A stretch of 8,038 bases of DNA, taken from the NCBI GenBank assembly GCA_964477295.1, contig CAYZEZ010000224.1:1-8038 (forward strand). The letters run 5' to 3'. Positions 1-6,443 of this stretch are shown piece after piece. The notes beneath the pieces are model-generated. The model ran no database searches. It worked only from the letters and a program-made list of their open reading frames with translations, and was not told the origin of the DNA. Numbering within the stretch: the stretch's first letter is position 1; each line of letters starts with the position of its first letter. Made by a program: the position numbers and the translations under genes. Origin of the DNA: CAYZEZ01 sp964477295. Lineage in GTDB: Bacteria > Bacteroidota > Bacteroidia > Bacteroidales > SM23-62.

Positions 1-736
1 GCGACATCTCAGCCATTAATTTATGTCCCGGCAGAACAAACTCACGCAGGTCATCCGGGCTGATCAAAGGTCCTCCCCGAAATCCCATATCATCTGATCC
101 CCATACAAGTTTTACCCGGTCAAAACCAAGCATGATCCTCAAGCTTTTCTCAAAGATCTCAATCAGGCGCTTACTGATAGCCTTAACCAGTTCACGATTT
201 TCAAACAGGGCATAACAAAGGGTTTCATAGCCCATAAGCCAGCTCAGGTACTCAGCAAAATGGGCGAATCCACCGCTTCCGATAATACACATATCCTCCG
301 GCAGGTATTTCTCGTACCACTCCAGGGAATCAGTGGGACATTTATCAGGATCCGGCCACGGATATTTCTCGAATTCCTCCCATGTGGTAACAGGACCAAT
401 CTTTTCGTTGATGTACGACCTCCCTTCCTCCCTTCTGATTCCAGCTGTGTCTTCGACTACAAGTTTTTCCAGTGGCATATCAAAATCATCCAGGCTACAC
501 CTTACATAATCATATCCCAGGAAACGCTGAATGATTATTTCTTTATTATAGTTATAGTGAGGATCTGATCCTTTCAGGTTTTCCAGCAGGTTGAAACGCC
601 CACAAACTGCATCTTTGACCTCGCCATCGATGAATAACTCAATATAATGCACCCTGGCCGGGGTCCCCCTTCTCATGATGCAGTCAACCAGTCCCTTCCA
701 GTCCGGAATAATATCATGTTTAAAAAATACGCTCAT
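1..736 (-). CDS. Uroporphyrinogen decarboxylase (URO-D)-like protein, N-terminal 245 residues, runs off the left edge
   Basis: The frame opens at ATG 734-736 and stays open to the window edge, so the C-terminus is missing; full-length relatives are usually about 340-380 residues. What is visible fits the URO-D superfamily, which includes heme HemE and the MtaA/CmuA-type methyl transferases: RVHYIELFIDGEV near residues 28-40, GPVTTWEEFEKYP at 114-126, WGSDDMGFRGGP at 212-223 and ISPDDLREFVLPGHK at 225-239. The 'SDDMG...G..ISP..LREF' block is the part I recognise best. No heme gene lies nearby, and the protein sits 14 bp behind an exported amidase, so a catabolic, methyltransferase-like or still unknown role is more likely than HemE (inference). 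The metal-binding residues that would separate these subgroups lie in the missing part. The start is supported by an AGGAG just upstream. The family is fairly sure, the reaction is not. Confidence 0.88.
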   Translation of the reverse strand, partial: MSVFFKHDIIPDWKGLVDCIMRRGTPARVHYIELFIDGEVKDAVCGRFNLLENLKGSDPHYNYNKEIIIQRFLGYDYVRCSLDDFDMPLEKLVVEDTAGIRREEGRSYINEKIGPVTTWEEFEKYPWPDPDKCPTDSLEWYEKYLPEDMCIIGSGGFAHFAEYLSWLMGYETLCYALFENRELVKAISKRLIEIFEKSLRIMLGFDRVKLVWGSDDMGFRGGPLISPDDLREFVLPGHKLMAEMS

Positions 737-740
737 CTGT

Positions 741-745
741 CTCCT
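741..745 (-). promoter_or_regulatory. Shine-Dalgarno-like AGGAG before the URO-D-like gene
   Basis: On the minus strand the 14-bp gap between the upstream TAA (751-753) and the ATG (734-736) contains AGGAG, four bases before the start. Most other starts in this window have only AT-rich leaders, so this one stands out. It supports the chosen start and translation directly behind the exported amidase. The spacing is a little short for a strong site. Confidence 0.45.
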
Positions 746-750
746 GGTTA

Positions 751-2364
751 TTACCTTTCCATCCTGTTAAAAGGTTTTCCCAGGACATTATTTCGTTTAA
801 AAATCTCATCAACTTCAGGAGAATCTAATAATTCATATTTGTGCGGCCTGCGGAAAGCGTTACCATAAATAGTTTTTTTCCTGTAATTTCTCAATTCTCC
901 AAGATCGATATCGGCAAAATATAATCCTTCCCACTGACCTGCCATTAATAATTCTTCTCCTCTGGCATTATAAACACATGAGCTGCCGTTATAGTTTTCT
1001 GAAGATTGGTCACGGGAATAATTTGCCATGGCTACTACCAGCGCGTTTTCAAATGCCCTTACCTTAAATTGATCAAGGAGCATGGGGTGCAGGTTGCAGG
1101 CATTTGGAGTCAGGATTATTTCTGCTCCTTTCAGCATAAGAACCCTGGCACTTTCAGGACTTTCCCTGTCAAAGCATATCATCGCTCCAGCGGTTACAGG
1201 ACCATATTTTGTGTCGAGTTCGCCCACCTTAAATCCATTCCCCGGTGTGGTATGCACCTCAATTTCTGTAAAATCGCAGGTATGCACTTTTGAATATATA
1301 AAAACAATCTCACCGTGCCGGTCGACAAGGGCAGCAGAATTTTTTGGTAATCCATCCGACTCTTCCAGAAAGGTGATCATGATGGCCATATCCAGTTCTT
1401 TGGCCAGTTTCCGGAAGCTATTTACAAAGGCACCATCAACAGGTATAGCCATCTCCTTCCATTCATCCAATGCACCCTCAGAGCTAAAATCAATCGACTG
1501 ATAACCAATATTATACAATTCGGGAAATAATACAATATCGGCACCTCTTTCCTTTGCTTTTTTGCAATATTCCATTCCTTTATCCATGTTTTGCTGCGGA
1601 TCTTTTACAGAATAGGGCTGAACCAGGGCAATTTTTAATACTCCCACATCCTCCTTTTCAATTCTTTGATTGATCATATCCATCATACCGGCATAAGGTC
1701 CATTCATTGTGGATCCTGTGAGAGCAACCAGGATCGGAATCCCATAACCTGTTGATTCCATCCTGATCCAGCTGATTATTTTATCAGGAAAGGGATTTAA
1801 CCAGGGCGTATTGATCAGCCACAGGTTACCTTCATTATATGTTCTGATACCACGAGGCATAGTTGGTGAGGGATCCCACCAATCATCCACCTCCATCGCC
1901 CGGTAGCATGTGAACACATTCTCAGTACCGTCAGTATAGTGTATCCTGTATCTTATCAAAGGCCTGATCTTTCCGGATCTGTCAACATAGCAACAGGTAT
2001 GCAGGAAGTACAATTCAGTAAGTTTCTCGTTGACCATTATTTTTGGGGAATAGGCCGGAAAAATATTTTCACGGTGAGGACCGTTGAGAACGATCGCTGA
2101 TTTCCCTTTGTTCTGATTCGGGTCAATCAACTTAAATGGAATGATCCCATCCTGGAAAGTTGTTATTCCATATTTGAGATCATTAAAACAGGCCGTGGGC
2201 CCGAAGTCCGTCCAGCCACCCGCTGAATCACCGGCTATCTCGTCGTAAAATCCCCGGTTAGCAGCACCTGTTAAATCTATAAATACAAAATTTTTATCCT
2301 GGGAGTGGCCGTTTGAAAATATGAGCAGAAAAAAACCAAATGAAATGATTGCTTTCCGGATCAT
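751..2364 (-). CDS. Exported carbon-nitrogen hydrolase (nitrilase superfamily) with an N-terminal beta-sandwich, carbohydrate-binding-like domain
   Basis: This 537-residue protein has three parts. Residues 1-21 form a signal peptide (MIRK, hydrophobic core, then GHS before Gln22), so the mature protein should begin with Gln in the periplasm or outside. Residues about 22-218 resemble a jelly-roll, galactose-binding-like module found in secreted sugar-active proteins: GGWTDFGP at 49-56, ND at 61-62, IPFKLID at 75-81, DDWWDP at 160-165 and NPFPDKI at 190-196. Residues about 242-505 are a CN-hydrolase domain with the complete triad: Glu282 (FPE), Lys359 (YSKVH) and Cys397 (ICFDRE); Glu367 or Glu369 may supply the second glutamate. 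Such enzymes hydrolyse amides, or less often nitriles or carbamoyl groups, through a cysteine thioester. The family is normally about 260-330 residues and usually cytoplasmic, so export and the N-terminal fusion are unusual. The substrate is unknown; a cell-wall or polysaccharide amide is a guess. Confidence 0.92.
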   Translation of the reverse strand: MIRKAIISFGFFLLIFSNGHSQDKNFVFIDLTGAANRGFYDEIAGDSAGGWTDFGPTACFNDLKYGITTFQDGIIPFKLIDPNQNKGKSAIVLNGPHRENIFPAYSPKIMVNEKLTELYFLHTCCYVDRSGKIRPLIRYRIHYTDGTENVFTCYRAMEVDDWWDPSPTMPRGIRTYNEGNLWLINTPWLNPFPDKIISWIRMESTGYGIPILVALTGSTMNGPYAGMMDMINQRIEKEDVGVLKIALVQPYSVKDPQQNMDKGMEYCKKAKERGADIVLFPELYNIGYQSIDFSSEGALDEWKEMAIPVDGAFVNSFRKLAKELDMAIMITFLEESDGLPKNSAALVDRHGEIVFIYSKVHTCDFTEIEVHTTPGNGFKVGELDTKYGPVTAGAMICFDRESPESARVLMLKGAEIILTPNACNLHPMLLDQFKVRAFENALVVAMANYSRDQSSENYNGSSCVYNARGEELLMAGQWEGLYFADIDLGELRNYRKKTIYGNAFRRPHKYELLDSPEVDEIFKRNNVLGKPFNRMER

Positions 2365-2402
2365 TCGAAGGGTATTTAAATGAATATTAAGTTAAAATTG
2401 CT

Positions 2403-2429
2403 AAAAAAATCACTTCCATAGATAGAAAG
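2403..2429 (-). terminator. Weak hairpin plus T-run after the second PepSY gene
   Basis: The end of the upstream gene can form a 5-bp stem (CTTTC/GGAAG with one G-U pair, 7-nt loop) spanning 2413-2429. It is followed by the TGA stop and then seven T residues on the minus strand (2403-2409). The stem is short and AT-containing, so at most this is a leaky terminator inside the operon. The 45-bp gap shows no convincing promoter. Confidence 0.2.
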
Positions 2430-3015
2430 TACAGACAGTAATTAATGGAATTAAAATACCAGCGGATAAAAACCACCAGCCGTATCGGTATTTTTTCCTG
2501 ATCCTGTACCAGATGATCATGCCCGTGATCGCAAACAAGACCATGGCCGAGGCGGTCACATCATAGAAAATGGCCCATGCCGTATATTGCCATCCACCTT
2601 TAAATCCCCTCATGCCATGTATCCTTCGCACGACAGTGAATATTGTTCTTTTCTGAAGTGACTGACGGACATGCAGAGTATCGCGGTCAGGAGAAAAAGT
2701 AACCTGGTAATCTTCACCCGGGAAATTGAAATGAAATATCCAGTTCCCCTGCTGGTTTTTATTGTATCCGGTTCTTCCACGGACATCCAGTAATTCTTCG
2801 AGGTAGCTGGAATACGCACCCGGATCATTCTCATCGAAAGTTATACCTGCCGGTATATCGGTATTGGTAACAACAACTTCAGGAATTTGAAAAAAACTCG
2901 CATTACTGATGATTAAACCTGTTATGGCATAGAAAAACAGGAAGGCCAGTAAAATCATACTGGTCACCAGGTGTATTTTCCTGATCACCTTATGAAAAGT
3001 TATCCGACTAGACAT
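2410..3015 (-). CDS. Small PepSY-type membrane protein, second of a tandem pair
   Basis: I chose ATG 3013-3015, giving 201 residues; the frame remains open upstream to 3168, but that part overlaps the neighbouring gene deeply and reads as non-protein-like sequence. The layout is a cytoplasmic start with FHKVIRKIH (residues 7-15), a membrane helix at about 17-38, an extracytoplasmic domain to about 145 with NWIFHFNFPGEDYQVTFSPD (91-110) typical of a PepSY-like strand pair, then RRIHGMRG (131-138), helices at about 148-170 and 178-199, and a basic loop RIRKKYRYG between them. This is the plan of PepSY-associated TM proteins, some of which sit with siderophore uptake or ferric reductases. His15 and His133 sit at membrane edges and could be heme ligands (inference). 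It overlaps the preceding gene by 16 bp, so the two are probably translationally coupled and work together. Confidence 0.82.
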   Translation of the reverse strand: MSSRITFHKVIRKIHLVTSMILLAFLFFYAITGLIISNASFFQIPEVVVTNTDIPAGITFDENDPGAYSSYLEELLDVRGRTGYNKNQQGNWIFHFNFPGEDYQVTFSPDRDTLHVRQSLQKRTIFTVVRRIHGMRGFKGGWQYTAWAIFYDVTASAMVLFAITGMIIWYRIRKKYRYGWWFLSAGILIPLITVCTFYLWK

Positions 3016-3620
3016 ATGGAAATAATTAAAATCAGTGCAAATGAAGCAAAAAGGCCGACAATAATCCAGCTCCGGTAACCTTTCAGGGATCTTGAAAGCC
3101 AGAAATGAATTGAGATAATTATTACTGACAGCAGGACCAGGGCTAAACATTCTGCGATGATCCTCCAAATTACATGATAAAATGGCTTTTCCCCTTTATA
3201 AAAAGGCATCCCTGACGCAAGTGGATGCAAGCTATTCAGGACATCGAGGATTCCGGCCCTGGATTCAGCCACTTCCCAGATGTTATTATCACCGGGTTCG
3301 GTCACCCAGTATCGTTTTCCAGGTCTTGTGATCATGAAATGGTTTACTCCGAGGCTGTCTGTATAATCCTCCCACCATGGGGCATAGCCATACAGACCGA
3401 GTGAATCCCTTACAGCCAGTTTGAATTCTAGATGGTCCTCCACATTTGGTACTTTAAATTCTTTTTCCCAATGTTTTACACGTTTGGGTTGAGGCAATTT
3501 AAAATGATGTTGGTGCTGTATTGCACTGAAACCGAAGGTGATTAAAAATCCGGTAATAAGTAGTCCGCCGTAAATATGAAACTTATTCAGAAATTTCCTC
3601 CAATTGCTATTCCCTGCCAT
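3000..3620 (-). CDS. Small PepSY-type membrane protein, first of a tandem pair
   Basis: The product has 206 residues: RKFLNKFHIYGGLL (8-21) leading into helix 1 (about 15-34), a His-rich patch QHQHH at 35-39, an extracytoplasmic domain with HFMITRPGKRYWVTEPGD (94-111) in place of the PepSY strand pair, then LHPLASGMPF (131-140), helix 2 (about 150-173) and helix 3 (about 183-204). The order of parts matches its downstream neighbour, so the two are probably diverged paralogues that may pair in the membrane. Related PepSY-TM proteins are linked to iron or heme handling and electron transfer, but no receptor or reductase partner is in the window. It begins 50 bp after the cytoplasmic amidase gene. 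The leader is AT-rich with no clear ribosome binding site. The membrane topology is confident, the role is open. Confidence 0.82.
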   Translation of the reverse strand: MAGNSNWRKFLNKFHIYGGLLITGFLITFGFSAIQHQHHFKLPQPKRVKHWEKEFKVPNVEDHLEFKLAVRDSLGLYGYAPWWEDYTDSLGVNHFMITRPGKRYWVTEPGDNNIWEVAESRAGILDVLNSLHPLASGMPFYKGEKPFYHVIWRIIAECLALVLLSVIIISIHFWLSRSLKGYRSWIIVGLFASFALILIISICLVG

Positions 3621-3670
3621 TGTGTATGACTTGCATCCTGTATTGAAATAATTTTATAAATATATCATTT

Positions 3671-4633
3671 CTACCGGACATTGGAAATCCGGTCTTCCAT
3701 CCATTCCACACGGGTAACTGATGTATGTTCCTTCCCGATAATATCTTTATATAATTCCGGTCTTCGGGCCTGCCTGTACCGGGCTGCACTTGCTTTCTCA
3801 ATATTCTCCGCTGTGCACTCTGCCATAACCACCTCATCTTCAAGGCTGCGACACTCTGCAAGAATATTGCCCCATGGATCAAGTATCATAGATCCACCAC
3901 CCTTCAACTGGTCATCATCCATCCCGACAGGGTTAGCAAAGACAACATAAACGCCATTATCATATGCCCTGGCGGGAAGCCATCTCAATAACCACACCCT
4001 GTTTTTCATACTGTCAAACTCTGCGCGCAGTGCTTCCGGATCCTTGTCCCTGTTGGTCCATAGTTTTGGATCTACATAATCTCTTCCGGGCATTGCAGAT
4101 GGGGTACAACCGGTTACGTGCGGCATAAAAATTATTTCAGCGCCAAGTAAGGTAGTCGCCCTGACATTCTCAATTACATTGTTATCATAACAAATCAGGA
4201 TACCACATTTAGTTCCGTAGAGATCAAATACAACATACTCATTGCCTGCCGACAAATACCTGTTTATAAAGGGATGTAATTTTCTGAACCTGGCAACCAG
4301 GCCATCACCTGTGACGCATACGTAAGTATTGTAATACGCATTATCATCCCGCTCAATTAATCCGGACAAAACAGCAACACCACTGTTACCGGCAATTTCT
4401 ACCAGTCTTTTTACACTGGGTCCGCCAGGGACTGATTCTGCCAGTTCTTCAAAATGATTTTTTGACAGGTTACGCAGAAAAGCGTAACCTGTTATGCTGG
4501 TCTCATGGAAGCATACAATTTCAGCGCCAAGGCCAGAAGCCTCTGTGGTGAGTTTTTCAATTTTCTTAAGGTTATAATTCTTATCACCACTTTTATGTTC
4601 AAATTGTACCGTTGCAATTTTTGTAGTCTTCAT
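3671..4633 (-). CDS. Cytoplasmic carbon-nitrogen hydrolase (nitrilase superfamily amidase)
   Basis: The 320-residue protein has no signal peptide and covers one CN-hydrolase domain from KIATVQFEHKSGD (5-17) to about residue 280. The triad is visible: Glu44 (CFHETS), Lys118 (FRKLHP) and Cys148 (ILICYDNN). GGGSMILDPWGNILAE (245-260) is the usual C-terminal family motif. Two points are odd. The loop after Lys118 is short, and the glutamate that normally precedes the 'F.PG' segment is not obvious; Glu132 is the only Glu between Lys118 and Cys148. There is also an insertion after the Cys strand (about 170-210, GCTPSAMPGRDYVDPKLW) that could shape the substrate pocket. Members hydrolyse amides, N-carbamoyl compounds or nitriles; I cannot say which applies here. 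The start lies 2 bp after the upstream stop (TAATTATG), a clear sign of translational coupling with the lipoprotein gene. Confidence 0.92.
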   Translation of the reverse strand: MKTTKIATVQFEHKSGDKNYNLKKIEKLTTEASGLGAEIVCFHETSITGYAFLRNLSKNHFEELAESVPGGPSVKRLVEIAGNSGVAVLSGLIERDDNAYYNTYVCVTGDGLVARFRKLHPFINRYLSAGNEYVVFDLYGTKCGILICYDNNVIENVRATTLLGAEIIFMPHVTGCTPSAMPGRDYVDPKLWTNRDKDPEALRAEFDSMKNRVWLLRWLPARAYDNGVYVVFANPVGMDDDQLKGGGSMILDPWGNILAECRSLEDEVVMAECTAENIEKASAARYRQARRPELYKDIIGKEHTSVTRVEWMEDRISNVR

Positions 4634-4635
4634 AA

Positions 4636-6285
4636 TTATAAAGGGGATTGAGTCAGTTTAATATCTTTATCAGGAGAGAGTTTCTTTAGATAATCATCTA
4701 ATTTTCTGATGGTTGCAGCAGTATATGTCATGCAATTTATCCATCCTTCCTGGTCAAGCAGATTCGACACCAGGTAAGTCGGATAATGTCCGGTTACCAC
4801 ATCCTGGGTGGCAACAATGGTATTCGCAAGATCCATGGCCTTGGCCAGGTAAAGTATGTTACCTGTATGCCTGTGCGCCGTGATGTAGACTTCGATCATA
4901 TCAGAGGAGCTTGCATTTACCGGGGTGTAAAAATTATATTGTTCCAAAACGCAGGGTGTGATCCACGCATCACTTTTTATTCCCCAGTAGTCGCCTGCTA
5001 TTGGATCCTCCCAGATTACAAACTGGTCTTCAGCAAACCTGATGATTTCTTCTGCCTGTGCTATGACCGAATCTTCCGGCTTATCTGAATTCAGCAAATA
5101 AAGGGCATAACCGCAAGCTTGTCCCTTGGACAGGTTCTTATACCTGTCGCTGGGTTTCTGGTCTTCAAATTGCCCTTCCCAGTTGAAATCTTTAACCAGG
5201 TTTTCTTCTATCCATCTGATGGCTCTCCTGGCTGATTCCCGGTATTCTGTTCTTCCGTATTCCTTGTCCAGCCTGTTTAAAAAAGAATAAACACCGACAG
5301 GTACAACAAAATTTCCGGAAACGGGCAGGCCGTCTTCCAGAAAAACCAGCAAATTCCATGTCCCGCTCTCAAGTTGCAATTTTTTATAGGTACCGGCAAT
5401 TTTCAAAGCAGCTCCAAAATATTTTTCGTTGTTCGTTTTATTGTAAAGTGCCAGGCATGCCTGGCCTGCTGTTGCCGGATAGATCAGCATCATTCGGTCA
5501 GACAGGGATTTGCCTCTCCATTCGTCAACCATATCCGCATAGATCGGGCCTGAATATGTAGGCGGGAAAAACTCAAGCGGAGTCCCTTCAGGCTCTGACA
5601 GGTTGATAAGGTAATCAGCCGCGATCTGTGCAATTTTTAAGGCTTCTGCCTGTTCTGCAGTATCTTCGGTTAACTCCGAGAATAAAAGCATTCCGTTTAT
5701 GACAGCCGACATCATTTTGGATGGGTAACAATACAATCCATACCCGGGATCAGGCTCGCCATGTGACAGCCAGTATTTCATGTACGGGGCATTAAACAGG
5801 TACCTCAGCGCTTTTTCAGAGCTCGCTGAATAATCTAGGTTTCTATGGTGATAAGGTCCCTGGTAAACGGCTGCCTTATAGAATTCCCGGGCTCCTGATA
5901 AACTATCAGATCCACCAGGGAGCATCCCTTTGACCTTCACGTTTGCCATCCCGGTGGGAACCTGGTCCCAGACCGGAGACAAATCACTCCATGGATGATC
6001 CGCCATAAAAGAATATTCTTCTCCTGTCGAATCAGATTTGAGTGTGAACAGATATTTTTTGGCCCCTGGAACCTCAGGAAAATCAAAAGCCGGAGCATAA
6101 ATAAACCTGGTTGCATAAATATTCCAGAAAGGAGTGACGCCAGGTGTACCTGTATTTATCGGGATCAGGGATTCATGAACGGAAAGCTCATATAATTCAT
6201 CCGGTGAGGGTAATTTAAAACTCTTTTCAGGATTTGGACCAGCGCATGAGATTAAAAGAATAAGCAGAATAAATAAAGTTCTCAT
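4636..6285 (-). CDS. Lipoprotein with Fn3-like N-terminal domain and predicted alpha/alpha-barrel (six-hairpin type) sugar-active domain
   Basis: The 549-residue product starts with a short lipoprotein signal ending LISC, with Cys14 as the lipidated residue. The acidic stretch that often marks surface export in Bacteroidota does not follow it (AGPNPEK), so a periplasmic face is likely. Residues about 50-125 look like a beta-sandwich (Fn3-like) module. Residues about 148-540 are a run of paired helices with aromatic loops, as in (alpha/alpha)6 glycosidases, lyases and epimerases: SHGEPDPGYGLYCYPSK (174-190), PLEFFPPTYSG (236-246), YPATAGQACLALY (269-281), SKGQACGYALYLL (386-398) and MTYTAATIRKL (519-529). 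I recognise the PDPGY..YCYPSK and EFFPPTY segments from uncharacterised secreted proteins but know no assigned activity. It ends 2 bp before the cytoplasmic amidase, so the two are probably made together. Catalytic residues cannot be assigned from sequence alone. Confidence 0.85.
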   Translation of the reverse strand: MRTLFILLILLISCAGPNPEKSFKLPSPDELYELSVHESLIPINTGTPGVTPFWNIYATRFIYAPAFDFPEVPGAKKYLFTLKSDSTGEEYSFMADHPWSDLSPVWDQVPTGMANVKVKGMLPGGSDSLSGAREFYKAAVYQGPYHHRNLDYSASSEKALRYLFNAPYMKYWLSHGEPDPGYGLYCYPSKMMSAVINGMLLFSELTEDTAEQAEALKIAQIAADYLINLSEPEGTPLEFFPPTYSGPIYADMVDEWRGKSLSDRMMLIYPATAGQACLALYNKTNNEKYFGAALKIAGTYKKLQLESGTWNLLVFLEDGLPVSGNFVVPVGVYSFLNRLDKEYGRTEYRESARRAIRWIEENLVKDFNWEGQFEDQKPSDRYKNLSKGQACGYALYLLNSDKPEDSVIAQAEEIIRFAEDQFVIWEDPIAGDYWGIKSDAWITPCVLEQYNFYTPVNASSSDMIEVYITAHRHTGNILYLAKAMDLANTIVATQDVVTGHYPTYLVSNLLDQEGWINCMTYTAATIRKLDDYLKKLSPDKDIKLTQSPL

Positions 6286-6430
6286 ATTGCTATTTATTGA
6301 ATACTTTTCACTAAATGAATTTTAAGAAAGAATCTTTGAATATCCTTTCAGGATCGCAGCAGGTGAAGGTTCCTGCATGCATTATTTCCTTTATACCTCC
6401 CTCCAATCCTGGGTGAATCCAGGTAAAAAA
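6286..6430. other. 145-bp gap between the two lipoprotein genes
   Basis: No separate gene is supported here. The gap holds the left part of a perfect inverted repeat (6419-6443), one copy of a 15-bp direct repeat (6390-6404) and a small ATCCT-TTC-AGGAT hairpin (6342-6354). The last 60 bases before the lipoprotein start are AT-rich, without a TAnnTTTG box or a clear ribosome binding site. It may hold a promoter I cannot recognise, or simply be an operon spacer. Confidence 0.5.
6390..6404. repeat. 15-bp direct repeat, copy in the gap
   Basis: TTTATACCTCCCTCC occurs here and again at 6531-6545 inside the 3' end of the SFWN lipoprotein gene, 141 bp apart. On the minus strand both copies lie in the same reading frame: they give GluGlyGlyIle in the gene, and would give the same residues in the in-frame open stretch behind the stop codon. 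Confidence 0.7.
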
Positions 6431-6443
6431 TTATTTTACCTGG
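6419..6443 (-). terminator. Perfect 10-bp inverted repeat across the stop codon of the SFWN lipoprotein gene
   Basis: CCAGGTAAAA (6419-6428) and TTTTACCTGG (6434-6443) are exact reverse complements with a 5-nt loop that contains the TAA stop (6431-6433). As RNA this gives a stem with a GC-rich base and an A-U top. There is no T-run after it on the minus strand, so it is not a textbook intrinsic terminator. It may slow or end transcription, protect the 3' end, or affect the stop codon. The arm at 6419-6423 could instead pair with CCTGG at 6408-6412. Confidence 0.45.

Noticed and set aside
260..568. 102-codon open frame on the plus strand
   Set aside because: It is antisense to the URO-D-like gene, which has clear family motifs.
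1082..1501. 139-codon open frame on the plus strand
   Set aside because: It is antisense to the catalytic core of the exported amidase, which carries the full triad on the minus strand.
3016..3168. Upstream extension of the second PepSY gene by 51 residues to ATG at 3166-3168
   Set aside because: It would lie entirely inside the other PepSY gene and reads as sequence unlike a PepSY protein; the ATG at 3013-3015 puts the conserved FHKVIRKIH before the first helix, as in the paralogue.
3621..3670. Hairpin or promoter in the AT-rich gap before the first PepSY gene
   Set aside because: Only imperfect AT pairing is seen and there is no TAnnTTTG box.
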